Source: Eutreptiella sp. 'Long Island Sound 2002'
Taxonomy: Eukaryota; Euglenozoa; Euglenophyceae; Eutreptiales; Eutreptiaceae
Direction of reading: 5' to 3'
DNA: 64,000 nt
NCBI GenBank assembly: GCA_964036045.1
Contig: OZ038379.1
Span: forward strand, 81,808,562 to 81,872,561
The position numbers and the translations under genes were made by a program. The notes under the pieces were generated by a model. It ran no database searches and was not told where the DNA came from. It saw only the letters and a program-made list of their open reading frames with translations. This document shows, in pieces, positions 32,388 to 47,689 of this stretch. Positions within the stretch are counted from its first letter, which is position 1. Each line of letters begins with the position of its first letter.

Positions 32388-35300
32388 AAAACCCAAATAA
32401 GGTGAAAAACACATACATGTTGGCTAAAACATGCTTTACATATCTTGCACGGTCATTCTTTGTGGTCACCATATACAAAAGGAAACTTCGAAAACTTCGT
32501 CTCTTTAGTTGCCCGGGCTGAATGGCTGCATAAGCAGGGTGTGTACCAATCCCATGAGAACCCCCCATGCGCAACCGAGAACCAAAATAAGGTGAAAAAC
32601 ACATGTATACTGCCACAAATCTCCCATAGCTAGATTGGATTGTCATTTTGTGTGCTTAGGGTATCGAAAAAACAAATTTGGAAAACTTCTTGTTTTTAGG
32701 TGCCAAAGGTGATAAGCTGTAGAAGGAGGTTGTGTACCGATCCTTTGCGAGCAAGCCCCCCCCCCCACCCCCCACACACCGTATGGCGTCTTGTGGGTTG
32801 CGCGCTTCGACAGGCAAGCACACAACCTTAGCAAAACAAAATCCCCATCAGCGGTGCCAGAGGCGCTTTTCAGTCGGGAAAACTATGTCCAATACACTGT
32901 GGACGTCTTGACCAAGGTACCGGGCTACGGTTCCCTTTGCTGAACGGCGACCTACAAAGAACACAGTGTGACTAGGCACCGCAGTCACCCTCCGAAAAAA
33001 ACTAAGGTGCGAACACTTCTATTTTTCAGTGGTCAAAGGTGAAGAACCGCATAAGTAGCTTTTCTAACCTGCCTTTGGGAGACCCCCCCCCCAAAACACC
33101 CAAAACCCAATTAAGGTGAAAGGCACCGAAACAGTTCGTCAAACATGCTTTACATATTTTGAATGGTCATTTTCGGTGGTCACGATATCAAAAACCTAAG
33201 TTTCCAAAACTTCGGCTTTTGAACTGCTTAGGGTGACAAAGTGCATAACTAGGTGGTTTACCAATTCCTTGGGAACCCCCCCCCCCCCACACACACACAC
33301 ACCCAAAACCCAAATACGACGAAAAACACACAAGCAGTGGCACAGACATAACCTCAATAGGTTGGATGGTCATTTTGTGTGATCACAATGTCCAAAAAAA
33401 TAAGTTTGGAAAACTTCCATTTTTGAAATGCCTAGGGTGACAATGTCCATTAGTAGGTTGTGTACCAATTGCTTGGTAGAGCCGCCCCCCACTCCCCCCT
33501 AGACACCCAAAACCCAGCTAAGGTGAAAAACACATAACTGCCTGCTCAAACATACTTTACATACATTGCCTGGTCAATTTGTGTCGTGACGATAGCAAAA
33601 GAAATAAGTTTTGAAGCTTGGATTTTTGAGCTACCTAGTGTGACAAACGGCATAAGTAGGTTGTGGGCCCATTTTTTGGGAGACCCCCCCCCTCCCGCGC
33701 CAAACCCAATACCCAAAAAAGGTGAAAAAACACATATATGCGGACCAAAATGTGCTTTTCCTACGTTGCATGATCATTTTGGGTGGTCACAATATCAGCA
33801 AAAAATGGTTTAATAATTGCTTCGATTTTTTGAGCTCCCCAGGGTGAAAAGCTGCAAAAGAGGTTGTGTACCAATCCTTTTGGAACCCCCCCCCCCCCTC
33901 CCTAACACACAAAGACCTAAACCCCAAATAAGGTGAAAAACACATAAATACTGCCTAAAACCTATTGTACATATATTGTACAGTCATTTTGTGTGGTCGC
34001 GATATCAAAAAAAAGTTTTGAAAGCTACCACTTTTTAGCTGCCCAAGGTGAAAAGTTAAATTGGCACGTTTTGTCCTAATCTCTTGGGAGACACCCCCCA
34101 CACACACACATAAAACCCAAATAAGGTGAAAAACACATACATGTTGGCTAAAACATGCTTTACATATCTTGCATGGTCATTCTTTGTGGTCACCGTATAC
34201 AAAAAGAAACTTCGACAACTTCGACTCTTTAGTTGCCCGGGCTGAAAAGCTGCATAAGCAGGGTGTGTACCAATCCCATGGGAACCCCCCACGCGCAACC
34301 GAGAACCAAAATAAGGTGAAAAACACATGCATACTGCCACAAATCTCCCATAGCTAGATTGGATTGTCATTTTGTGTGCTTAGGGTATCAAAAAAACAAA
34401 TTTCGAAAACTTCTTGTTTTTAGGTGCCAAAGGTGATAAGCTGTAGAAGGAGGTTGTGTACCGATCCTTTGCGAGCAAGCCCCCCCCCCCACACACCGTA
34501 TGGCGTCTTGTGGGTTGCGCACTTCGACAGGCAAGCACACAACCTTAGCAAAACAAAATCCTCATCAGCGGTGCCAGACGCGCTTTTGAGTCGGGAAAAC
34601 TATGTCCAATACAGTGTGGACGTCTTGACCAAGGTACCGGGCTACGGTTCCCTTTGCTGAACAGCGACCTACGAAGAACACAGTGTGACTAGGCACCGCA
34701 GTCACCCTCCGAAAAAAACTAAGGTGCGAACACTTCTATTTTTCAGTGGTCCAAGGTGAAGAACCGCATAAGTAGCTTTTCTACCCCGCCTTTGGGAGAC
34801 CCCCCCCCAAAACACCCAAAACCCAATTAAGGTGAAAGGCACCGAAACAGTTCGTCAAACATGCTTTACATATTTTGAATGGTCATTTTGTGTGGTCACG
34901 ATATCAAAACCTAAGTTTCCAAAACTTGGGCTTTTGAACTGCTTAGGGTGACAAAGTGCATAACTAGGTTACTTACCAGTTCCCTGGGAACCCCCCCCCC
35001 CACACACACACACACCCAAAACCCAAATACGACGAAAAACACAGAAACAGTGGCACAGACATAACCTCAATAGGTTGGATGGTCATTTTGTGTGATCACA
35101 ATGTCCAAAAAAATAAGTTTGGAAAACTTCCATTTTTGAAATGCCTAGGGTGACAATGTCCATTAGTAGGTTGTGTACCAATTGCTTGGTAGAGCCCCCC
35201 CCCACCCCCCCCTAGACACCCAAAACCCAGCTAAGGTGAAAAACACATAACTGCCTGCTCAAACATACTTTACATACATTGCTTGGTCAATTTGTGTCGT

Positions 35301-38300
35301 GACGATAGCAAAAGAAATAAGTTTAGAAGCTTGGATTTTTGAGCTACCTAGTGTGACAAACGGCATAAGTAGGTTGTGGGCCCATCTTTTGGGAGACCCC
35401 CCCCCTCCCGCGCCACACCCAATACCCAAAAAAGGTGAAAAAACACATATATGCGGACCAAAATGTGCTTTTCCTACGTTGCATGATCATTTTGGGTGGT
35501 CACGATATCAGCAAAAAATGGTTTAATAATTGCTTCGATTTTTTGAGCTCCCCAGGGTGAAAAGCTGCAAAAGAGGTTGTGTACCAATCCTTTTGGAACC
35601 CCCCCCCCCCCTCCCTAACACACAAAGACCTAAACCCCAAATAAGGTGAAAAACACATAAATACTGCCTAAAACCTATTGTACATATATTGTACAGTCAT
35701 TTTGTGTGGTCACGATATCAAAAAAAGTTTTGAAAGCTACCACTTTTTAGTTGCCCAAGGTGAAAAGTTGCATTTGCACGTTTTGTCCTAATCTCTTGGG
35801 AGACACCCCCCCCCCCCCCACACACACACGTAAAACCCAAATAAGGTGAAAAACACATACATGTTGGCTAAAACATGCTTTACATATCTTGCATGGTCAT
35901 TCTTTGTGGTCACCGTATACAAAAAGAAACTTCGAAAACTTCGACTCTTTAGTTGCGCGGGCTGAAAAGCTGCATAAGCAGGGTGTGTACCAATCCCATG
36001 GGAACCCCCCACGCGCAACCGAGAACCAAAATAAGGTGAAAAACACATGCATACTGCCACAAATCTCCCATAGCTAGATTGGATTGTCATTTTGTGTGCT
36101 TAGGGTATCAAAAAAACAAATTTCGAAAATTTCTTGTTTTTAGGTGCCAAAGGTGATAAGCCGTAGAAGGAGGTTGTGTACCGATCTTTTGCGAGCAAGC
36201 CCCCCCCCCCCCCCCACACACCGTATGGCGTCTTGTGGGTTGCGCGCTTCGACAGGCAAGCACACAACCTTAGCAAAACAAAATCCTCATCAGCGGTGCC
36301 AGACGCGCTTTTGAGTCGGGAAAACTATGTCCAATACAGTGTGGACGTCTTGACCAAGGTACCGGGCTACGGTTCCCTTTGCTGAACAGCGACCTACGAA
36401 GAACACAGTGTGACTAGGCACCGCAGTCACCCTCCGAAAAAAACTAAGGTGCGAACACTTCTATTTTTTAGTGGTCCAAGGTGAAGAACCGCATAAGTAG
36501 CTTTTCTACCCCGCCTTTGGGAGACCCCCCCCCCCAAAACACCCAAAACCCAATTAAGGTGAAAGGCACCGAAACAGTTCGTCAAACATGCTTTACATAT
36601 TTTGAATGGTCATTTTGTGTGGTCACGATATCAAAACCTAAGTTTCCAAAACTTGGGCTTTTGAACTGCTTAGGGTGACAAAGTGCATAACTAGGTGGTT
36701 TACCAATTCCTTGGGAACCCCCCCCCCCCCCCCACACACACACCCAAAACCCAAATATGACGAAAAACACAGAAATAGTGGCAAAGACATAACCTCAATA
36801 GGTTGGATGGTCATTTTGTGTGATCACAATGTCCAAAAAATTAAGTTTGGAAAACTTCCATTTTTGAAATGCCTAGGGTGACAAAGTCCATTAGTAGGTT
36901 GTGTACCAATTCCTTGGTAGAGCCCCCCCCCACCCCCCCCTAGACACCCAAAACCCAGCTAAGGTGAAAAACACATAAATGCCTGCTCAAACATACTTTA
37001 CATACATTGCCAGGTCAATTTGTGTTGTGACGATAGCAAAAGAAATAAGCTTTGAAGCTTGGATTTTGGAGCTATCTAGCGTGACAAACGGCATAAGTAG
37101 GTTGTGTGCCCATCTTTTGGGAGAGCCCCCCCCCCCCTCCCGCGCCACACCCAATACCCAAAAAAGGTGAAAAAACACATATATGCTCACCAAAATGTGC
37201 TTTTCCTACGTTGCATGATCATTTTGGGTGGTCACAATATCAACAAAAAATAGTTTAATGATTACTTCGATTTTTTGAGCTCCCCAAGGTGAAAAGCTGC
37301 AAAAGAGGTTGTGTACCAATCCTTTTGGAACCCCCCCTCCCTAACACACAAAGACCTAAACCCCAAATAAGGTGAAAAACACATAAATACTGCCTAAAAC
37401 CTATTGTACATATATTGTACAGTCATTTTGTGTGGTCACGATATCAAAAAAAGGTTTCAAAAGCTACGCCTTTTTAGCTGCCCAAGGTGAAAAGTTGCAT
37501 TTGTAGGTTTTGTCCTAATCTCTTGGGAGACACCCCCCCCACACACACACACGTAAAACCCAAATAAGGTGAAAAACACATACATGTTGGCTAAAACATG
37601 CTTTACATATCTTGCATGGTCATTCTTTTTCGCAACCATATACAAAAAGAAACTTCGAAAACTTCGACCTTTTAGTTGCCCGGGCCGAAAAGCTGCATAA
37701 GCAGGGTGTGTACCAATCCCATGGGAACCCCCCATGCGCAACCGAGAACCAAAATAAGGTGAAAAACACATGTATACTGCCACAAATCTCCCATACCTAG
37801 ATTGGATTGTAATTTTATGTGCTTAGGGTATCAAAAAAACAACTTTCGAAAACTTCGTGTTTTTAGGTGCCAAAGGTGATAAGCTGTAGAAGGAGGTTGT
37901 GTACCGATCCTTTGCGAACAAGCCCCTCCCGCACACCGTATGGCGTCTTGTGGGTTGCGCGCCGACAGGCAAGCACACAACCTTAGCATAACAAAATCCT
38001 CATCAGCGGTGCCACAGGCGCTTTTGAGTCGGGAAAACTATGTCCAATACAGTGTGGACGTCTTGACCAAGGTAACGGGCTACGGTTCCCTGTGCTGAAC
38101 AGCGACCTACAAAGAACACAGTGTGAGTTGGCACCGCACTCACCCCCCGAAAAAACTAAGGTGCGAACACTTCTATTATTCAGTGGTCCAAGGTGAAGAA
38201 CCGCATAAGTAGCTTTTCTACCCCGCCTTTGGGAGACCCCCCCCCAAAACACCCAAAACCCAATTAAGGTGAAAAACACCCAAAACAGTTCGTCAAACAT

Positions 38301-39074
38301 GCTTTACCTCTTTTGAATGGTCATTTTGTGTGGTCACAATATCAAAAAACCAAGTTTCCAAAAATTGGGCTTTTGAACTGCTTAGGGTGACAAAGTGCAT
38401 AACTAGGTTGTTTACCAATTCCTTGGGAACCCCCCCCCCCCCCCCACACACACCCAAAACCCAAATATGATGAAAAACACAGAAGCAGTGGCACAGACAT
38501 AACCTCAATAGGTTGGATGGTCATTTTGTGTGATCACAATGTCCCAAAAAATAAGTTTGGAAAACTTCCTTTTTTGAAATGCCTAGGGTGACGAAGTCCA
38601 TTAGTAGGTTGTGTACCAATTCCTTGGTAGAGCCCCCCCCCCCAAGACACCCAAAACCCAGCGAAGGTGAAAAACACATAAATGCCCACTCTAACATACT
38701 TTACATACCTTGGTTGGACATTTTGTGTCGTGACGATAGCAAAAGAAATGAGTGTTGAAACTTATTTTTTTGAGCTACCTAGCGTGACAAACGGCATAAG
38801 TAGGTTGTGTGGCCATCTTTTGGGAGACCCCCCCCCCTCCCGCGCCACACCCAATACCCAAAAAAGGTGAAAAAACACATATATGCTGACCAAAATGTGC
38901 TTTCCAAACGTCGCATGATCATTTTGGGTGGTCACAATATCAGCAAAAAATGGTTTAATAATTGCTTCGATCTTTTGAGCTCCCCAGGGTGAAAAGCTGC
39001 AAAAGAGGTTGTGTACCAATCCTTTTGGAACCCCCCCCCCCCCCCTCTCTAACACACAAAGACCTACACCCCAA

Positions 39075-39110
39075 ATAAGGTGAAAAACACGTATATTGCC
39101 ACAAATCTCC
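39075..39110. repeat. Deletion junction in the satellite: F joined to B
   Basis: After monomer F at about 38860-39070 the sequence passes directly to the TATATTGCCACAAATCTCCC part of B. Monomers G and A are missing, about 400 bp. The shared GGTGAAAAACACGTAT region spans the join, as expected for unequal recombination between monomers in register. Confidence 0.8.
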
Positions 39111-42100
39111 CATAACTAGATTGGATTGTCTTTTTTTGTGCTTAGGGTATCAAAAAAACAAATTTCGAAAACTTCTTGTTTTTAGGTGCCAAAGGTGATA
39201 AGCTGTAGAAGGAGGTTGTGTACCGATCCTTTGCGAGCGAGCCCCCCCCCCCCCCCCACACACCGTATGGCGTCTTGTGGGTTGCGCGCTTCGACAGGCA
39301 AGCACACAACCTTAGCAAAACAAAATCCTCATGAGCGGTGCCAAAGGCGCTTTTTAGTCGGGAAAACTATGCCCAATAGAGTGTGGACGTCTTGACCAAG
39401 GTACCGGGCTACGGTTCCCTTTGCTGAACAGCGACCTACCTGAGGTAGCCCGGCACTCACCCCCCAAAAAAAACTAAGGTGCGAACACTTCTATTTTTCA
39501 TTGGTCCAAGGTGAAGAACCGCATAAGTAGCTTTTCTACCCCGCCTTTGGGAGACCCCCCCCCCCCAAAACACCCAAAACCCAATTAAGGTGAAAAACAT
39601 CGAAACAGTTCGTCAAACATGCTTTACCTCCTTTGAATGGTCATTTTGTGTGGTCACGATATCAAAAAACTTAGTTTCAAAAACTTGGGCTTTTGAACTG
39701 CTTAGGGTGACAAAGTGCATAACTAGGTTGTTTACCAGTTCCCTGGAAACCCCCCCCCCCTAGCCCCCCCCCCACACACACCCAAAACCCCAATATGATG
39801 AAAAACACAGAAGCAGTGGCACAGACATAACCTCAATAGGTTGGATGGTCATTTTGTGTGATCCCAATGGCCTATAAAATAACTTTGGAAAACTTCCTTT
39901 TTTGAAATGCCTAGGGTGACAAAGTCCATTAGTAGGTTGTGTACCAATTCCTTGGTAGACCCCCCCCCCCAAGACACCCAAAACCCAGCGAAGGTGAAAA
40001 ACACATAAATGCCTGCTCAAACATACTTTACATACCTTGGTTGGACATTCTGTGGCGTGACGATAGCAAAAGAAATGAGTGTTGAAACTTGGATTTTTGA
40101 GCTACCTAGCGTGACAAACGGCATAAGTAGGTTGGGTACCCATCTTTTGGGAGACCCCCCCCCCCCTCCCGCGCCACACCCAATACCCAAAAAAGGTGAA
40201 AAAACACATATATGCTGACCAAAATGTGCTTTCCAAACGTCGCATGATCATTTTGGGTGGTCACGATATCAGCAAAAAATAGTTTAATAATTGCTTCGAT
40301 TTTTTGAGCTCCCCAAGGTGAAAAGCTGCAAAAGAGGTTGTGTACCAATCCTTTTGGAGCCCCCCCTCCCTAACACACAAAGACCTAAACCCCCAATGAG
40401 GTGAAAAACACATAAATACTGCCTAAAACCTATTGTACATATATTGTACAGTCATTTTGTGTGGTCACGATATCAAAAAAAAGTTTCGAAAGCTGCGAGT
40501 TTTTAGCTGCCCAAAGTGAAAAGTTGCATTTGTAGGTTTTGTCCTAATCTCTTGGGAGACACCCCCCCCCCCCACACACACACACGTAAAACCCAAATAA
40601 GGTGAAAAACACATACATGTTGGCTAAAACATGCTTTACATATCTTGCATGGTCATTCTTTGTGGTCACCATATACAAAAAGAAACTTCGAAAACTTCGA
40701 CTCTTTAGTTGCCCGGGCTGAAAAGCTGGGTGGTAAGCAGGGTGTGTACCAATCCCATGGGAACCCCCCATGCGCAACCGAGAACCAAAATAAGCTGAAA
40801 AACACATGTATACTGCCACAAATCTCCCATACCTAGATTGGATTGTCATTTTTTGTGCTTAGGGTATCAAAAAAACAAATGTCGAAAACTTCTTTTTTTT
40901 AGGTGCCAAAGGTGATAAGCTGTAGAAGAAGGTTGTGTACCGATCCTTTGCGAGCAAGCCCCCCCCAACACACCGTATGGCGTCTTGTGGGTTGCGCGCT
41001 TCGACAAGCAAGCACACAACCTTAGCAAAACAAAATCCTCATCAGCGGTGCCAAAGGCGCTTTTTAGTCGGGAAAACTATGTCCAATGGACGTCTTGACC
41101 AACGTACCGGGCTAGGGTTCCCTTTGCTGAACAGCGACCTACAAAGAACACAGTGTGAGTTGGCACCGCAGTCACCCTCCGAAAAAAACTAAGGTGCGAA
41201 CAATTCTATTTTTCAGTGGTCCAAGGTGAAGAACCGCATAAGTAGCTTTTTTAACCCGCCTTTGGGAGACCCCCCCCAAAACACCCAAAACCCAATTAAG
41301 GTGAAAAACACCGAAACAATTCGTCAAACATGCTTTACATATTTTGAATGGTCATTTTGTGTGGTCACGATATCAAAAAACTAAGTTTCCGAAACTTGGG
41401 CTTTTGAAATGCTTAGGGTGACAGGATGCATAACTAGGTTGTTTACCTATTCCCTGGGAACCCCCCCCCCCCCCACACACACACCCAAAACCCAAATATG
41501 ATGAAAAACACACAAGCAGTGGCACAGACATAACCTCAATAGGTTGGATGGTCGTTTTGTGTGATCGCAATGTCCAAAAAAAAGTTTGGAAAACTTCCAT
41601 TTTTGAAATGCCTAGGGTGACAAAGTCCATTAGTAGGTTATGTACCAATTCCTTGTTAGAGCCCCCCCCCCCCCATCCCAGACACCCAAAACCCAGCTAA
41701 GGTGAAAAACACATGAATGCCAGCTCAAACATACTTTACATACCTTGCCTAGTCCTTTTGTGTTGTGACGATAGCAAAAGAAATAAGTTTTGAAGCTTGC
41801 AGTTTTGAGCGACCTAGCGTGACAAACGGCATAAGTAGGTTGTGTGCCCATCTTTTGGGAGACCCCCCCCCTCCCGCGCCACACCCAATACCCAAAAAAA
41901 GGTGAAAAAACACATATATGCTGACCAAAATGTGCTTTTCATACGTTGCATGATGTTTTTGGGTGCCCACGATTTCAACAAAAAATAGTTTGATAATTGG
42001 TTCGATCTTTTCAGCTCCCCAGGGTGAAAAGCCGCACAAGAGGTTGTGTACCAATCCTTTTGGAACCTCCCCCCCCCCTCCGTGACACACAAAGACCTAA

Positions 42101-45100
42101 ACCCCAAATGAGGTGAAAAACACATAAATACTGCCTAAAACCTATTGTACATATATTGTAGAGTCATTTTGTGTGGTCACGATATCAAAAAAAGGTTTCA
42201 AAAGCTACGACTATTTAGCTGCCCAAGGTGAAAAGTTGCATTTGCAGGTTTTGTCCTAATCTCTTGGGAGACCCCCCCCCCCCCACACACACACACACGT
42301 AAAACCCAAATAAGGTGAAAAACACATACATGTTGGCTAAAACATGCTTTACATATCTTGCATGGTCATTCTTTGTGGTCACCATATACAAAAAGAAACT
42401 TCGAAAACTTCGACTCTTTAGTTGCCCGGGCTGAAAAGCTGCATAAGCAGGGTGTGTACCAATCCCATGGGAACCCCCCATGCGCAACCGAGAACCAAAA
42501 TAAGCTGAAAAACACATGTATACTGCCACAAATCTCCCATACCTAGATTGGATTGTCATTTTATGTGCTTAGGGTATCAAAAAAACAAATTTCGAAAACT
42601 TCTTGTTTTTAGGTGCCGAAGGTGATAAGCTGTAGAAGGAGGTTGTGTACCGATCCTTTGCGAGCAAGCCCCCCCCCCCCAAAACACCGTATGGCGTCTT
42701 GTGGGTTGCGCGCTTCGACAGGCAAGCACACAACCTTAGCAAAACCAAATCCTCATCAATGGTGCCAGAGGCGCTTTTTAGTCAGGAAAACTATGTCCAA
42801 TAGAGTGTGGACGTCTTGACCAACGTACCGGGCTACGGTTCCCTTTGTTGAACAGCGACCTACAAAGAACACAATGTGAGTTGGCATCGGAGTCACCCCT
42901 CGAAAAAAACTAAGGTGCAAACACTTCTATTTTTCAGTGGTCCAAGGTGAAGAACCGCATAAGTAGCTAGTCTACCCCGCCTTTGGGAGACCCCACCCAA
43001 AACACCCAAAACCCAATTGAGGTGAAAAACACCGAAGCAGGTCGTCAGACATGCTTTACATATTTTGAATGGTCATTTTGTGTGGTCACGATATCAAAAA
43101 ACTAAGTTTCCAAAACTTGGGCTTTTGAACTGCTTAGGGTGACAAAGTGCATAACTAGGTTGTTTACCAGTTCCCTGGGAACCCCCCCCCCCACACAAAC
43201 ACACACCCAAAACCGAAATATGATGAAAAACAGACAGGCAATGGCACAGACATAACCTCAATAGGTTGGATGGTCATGTTGTGTGATCGCAACGTCCAAA
43301 AAAAAAGTTTGGAAAACTTCCATTTTTGAAATGCCTAGGGTGACAAAGTGCATATGTAGGTTGTGTACCAATTCCTTGGTAGACCCCCCCCCCAGCTTGG
43401 TAGACACCCAAAACCCACCTAAGGTGAAAACCACATGAATGCCTGCTCAAACATACTTTACATACCTTGCCTGGTCATTTTGTGTCGTGACGATAGCAAA
43501 AGAAATAAGTTTAGAAGCTTGGATTTTTGAGCTACCTAGCGTGACAAACGGCATAAGTAGGTTAGGTACCCATCTTTTGGGAGACCCCCCCCCTCCCGCG
43601 CCACACCCAATACCCAAAAAAGGTGAAAAAACACATATATGCTGACCAAAATGTGCTTTTCATACGTTGCATGATCATTTTGGGTGCCCACGATATCAAC
43701 AAAAATAGTTTAATGATTGCTTCGATCTTTTGAGCCTAAGGGTGAAAAGCTGCAAAAGAGGTTGTGTACCAATCCTTTTGGAACCCCCCCCCCCCTCTCC
43801 CTAACACAAAAAGACCTAAACCCCAAATAAGGTGAAAAACACATAAATACTGCCTAAAACCTATTGTACATATATTGTACAGTCATTTTGTGTGGTCACG
43901 ATATCAAAAAAAAGTTTTGAAAGCTACGCCTTTTTAGCTGCCCAAGGCGAAAAGTTGCATTTGCAGGTTTTGTCCTAATCTCTTGGGAGACACCCCCCCC
44001 CCCACACACACACGCGTAAAACCCAAATAAGGTGAAAAACACATACATGTTGGCTGAAACATGCTTTACATATCTTGCATGGTCATTCTTTCTGGTCACC
44101 ATATACAAAAAGAAACTTCGGAAACTTCGACCTTTTAGTTGCCCGGGCCGCAAAGCTGCATAAGCAGGGTGTGTACCAATCCCATGGGAACCCCCCACGC
44201 GCAACCGAGAACCAAAATAAGCTGAAAAACACATGTATACTGCCACAAATCTCCCATACCTAGATTGGATTGTCATTTTATGTGCTTAGGGTATCAAAAA
44301 AACAAATTTCGAAAACTTCTTGTTTTTAGGTGCCGAAGGTGATAAGCTGTAGAAGAAGGTTGTGTACCGATCGTTTGCGAGCAAGCCCCCCCCCAAAACA
44401 CCGTATGGCGTCTTGTGGGTTGCGCGCTTCGACAGGCAAGCACACAGCCTTAGCAAAACAAAATCCTCATCAATGGTGCCAGAGGCGCTTTTTAGTCGGG
44501 AAAACTATGTCCAATAGAGTGTGGACGTCTTGACCAACGTACCGGGCTACGGTTCCCTTTGCTGAACAGCGACCTACAAAGAGCACAGTGTGAGTTGGCA
44601 CAGGAGTCACCCCTCGAAAAAAACTAAGGTGCAAACACTTCTATTTTTCAGTGGTCCATGCAGAACCGCATAAGTAGCTTTTCTACCCCGCCTTTGGGAG
44701 ACCCCACCCAAAACACCCAAAACCCAATTAAGGTTAAAAACACCGAAATAGGTCGTCAAACATGCTTTACATATTTTGAATGGTCATTTTGTGTGGTCAC
44801 GATATCAAAAAACTAAGTTTCCAAAGCTTGGGCTTTTGAACTGCTTAGGGTGACAAAGTGCATAACTAGGTGGTTTACCAGTTCCCTGGGAACCTCCCCC
44901 CCCCCCACACAAACACACACCCAAAACCGAAATATGATGAAAAACACAGAAACAGTGGCACAGACATAACCTCAATAGGTTGGATGGTCATGTTGTGTGA
45001 TCGCAATGTCCAAAAAAATAAGTTTGGAAAACTTCCATTTTTGAAATGCCTAGGGTGACAAAGTGCATAAGTAGGTTGTGTACCAATTCCTTGGTAGACC

Positions 45101-46559
45101 CCCCCCCCAGCTTGGTAGACACCCAAAACCCAGCTAAGGTGAAAACCACATGAATGCCTGCTCAAACATACTTTACATACCTTGCTTGGTCATTTTGTGT
45201 CGTGACGATAGCAAAAGAAATAAGTTTAGAAGCTCGCATTTTTAAGCTACCAAGCGTGACAAACGACATGAGTAGGTTGTGTGCCCATCTTTTGGGAGAC
45301 CCCCCCCCTCCCGCGCCACACCAAATACCCGAAAAAGGTGAAAAAACACATATATGCTGACCAAAATGTGCTTTTCATACGTTGCATGATCATTTTGGGT
45401 GCCCACGATATCAACAAAAAATAGTTTGATAATTGCTTCGATCTTTTGAGCTCCCAAGGGTGAAAAGCTGCAAAAGAGCTTGTGTACCAATCTTTTTGGA
45501 ACCCCCCCCCCCCTCCCTAACACACAAAGACTTGAACCCCAAATAAGGTGAAAAACACATAAATACTGCCTAAAACCTATTGTACATATATTGTACAGTC
45601 ATTTTGTGTGGTCGCGATATCAAAAAAAAGTTTTGAAAGCTACGACTTTTTAGCTGCCCAAGGTGAAAAGTTGCATTTGCAGGTTTTGTTCCATCTCTTG
45701 GGAGACCCCCCCCCCCCCACACACACACACGTAAAACCCAAATAAGGTGAAAAACACATACATGTTGGCTAAAACATGCTTTACATATCTTGCATGGTCA
45801 TTCTTTGTGGTCACCATATACAAAAAGAAACTTCGGAAACTTCGACCTTTTAGTTGCCCGGGCCGAAAAGTTGCATAAGCAGGGTGTGTACCAATCCCAT
45901 GGGAACCCCCCACGCGCAACCGAGAACCAAAATAAGCTGAAAAACACATGTATACAGCCACAAATCTCCCATACCTAGATTTAGGGTATCAAAAAAACAA
46001 ATTTCGAAAACTTGGTGTTTTTAGGTGCCAAAGGTGATAAGCTGTAGAAGGAGGTTGTGTACCAATCCTTTGCGAGCAAGCCCCCCCCCCCCCCCACACT
46101 GCGCTTCGACAGGCAAGCACACAGCCTTAGCAAAACAAAATCCTCATCAGCGGTGCCAGAGGCGCTTTTCAGTCGGGAAAAATATGTCCAAGAGAGTGTG
46201 GACGTCTTGACCAACGTACCGGGCTACGGTTCTCTTTGTTGAACAGCGACCTACAAAGAACACAGTGTGAGTTGGGACCGCGGTCACCCCCCGAAAAAAA
46301 CTAAGGTGCGAACACTTCCATTTTTCAGTGGTCCATGCAGAACCGCATAAGTAGCTTTTCTACCCCGCCTTTGGGAGACCCCCCCCCAAAACACCCAAAA
46401 CCCAATTAAGGTGAAAAACACCGAAATAGTTCGTCAAACATGCTTTACATATTTTGAATGGTCATTTTGTGTGGTCACCATATCAAAAAACTAAGTTTCC
46501 AAAACTTGGGCTTTTGAACTGCTTAGGGTGACAAAGTGATTAACTAGGTTGTTTACCAA

Positions 46560-46920
46560 TTCCCTAGGAACCCCCCCCCCCCCCACACACACACAAGTGA
46601 AAAACACATATATGGTGACCAAAATGTGCTTTTCATACGTTGCATCATCATTTTGGGTGGTCACGATATCAACAAAAAAAAGTTTAATCATTACTTCGAT
46701 TTTTTGAGCTGCCCAGGGTGAAAAGCTGCAAAAGAGGTTGTGTACCAATCCTTTTGGAACCCCCCCTCCCTCCCTAACACACAAAGACCTAAATCCCAAA
46801 AAAGGTGAAAAACACATAAATACTGCCTAAAACCTATTGTACACATATTGTACAGTCATTTTGTGTGGTCACGATATCACAAAAGGTTTCAAAACTTGGG
46901 CTTTTGAACTGCTTAGGGTC
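46560..46920. repeat. Rearranged segment in the satellite: C joined to F, then G joined to C
   Basis: At about 46585-46595 the (CA)n end of C is followed by AAGTGAAAAACACATATATG of F, so D and E are lost. At about 46870 a G monomer changes into the second half of C (TTTCAAAACTTGGGCTTTTG). The array then continues D-E-F-G. These are two out-of-order junctions near the right end of the regular array. Confidence 0.75.
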
Positions 46921-47689
46921 ACAAAGTGCATAACTAGGTTGTTTATGAATTCCCTGGGAACCCCCCCCCCCAACACACCCAAAACCCAAATGTGACGAAA
47001 AACACAGAAACAGTGGCACAGACATAACCTCAATAGGTTGGATGGTCATTTTGTGTGATCTGAATGTCCAAAAAATAAGTTTGGAAAACTTCCATTTTTG
47101 AAATGCCTAGGGTAACAAAGTGCATAAGTAGGTTGTGTACCAATTCCTTGGTAGAGCCCCCCCCCCCCCTCCCAGACACCCAAAACCTAGCTAAGGTGAA
47201 AAACACATAAATGCCTGCTCAAACATACTTTACATACCTTGCCTGGTCATTTTGTGTCGTGACGATAGCAAAAGAAATAAGTTTTTAAGCTTGGATTTTG
47301 GAGCTATCTAGCGTGACAAACGGCATAAGTAGGTTGGGTACCCATCTTTTGGGAGAGCCCCCCCCCCTCCCGCGCCACACCCAATACCCAAAAAAGGTGA
47401 AAAAACATATATATGGTGACCAAAATGTGCTTTTCATACGTTGCATGATCTTTTTGGGTGGTCACGATATCAACAAAAAATAGTTTAATAATTACTTCGA
47501 TTTTTTGAGCTGCCCAGGGTGAAAAGCTGCAAAAGAGGTTGTGTACCAATCCCTTTGGAACCCCCCCCCCTCTCCCTAACACACAAAGACCTAAATCCCA
47601 AAAAAGTTGAAAAACACATAAATACTGCCTAAAACCTATTGTACATATATTGTACAGTCATTTTGTGTGGTCACGATATCACAAAAGGT

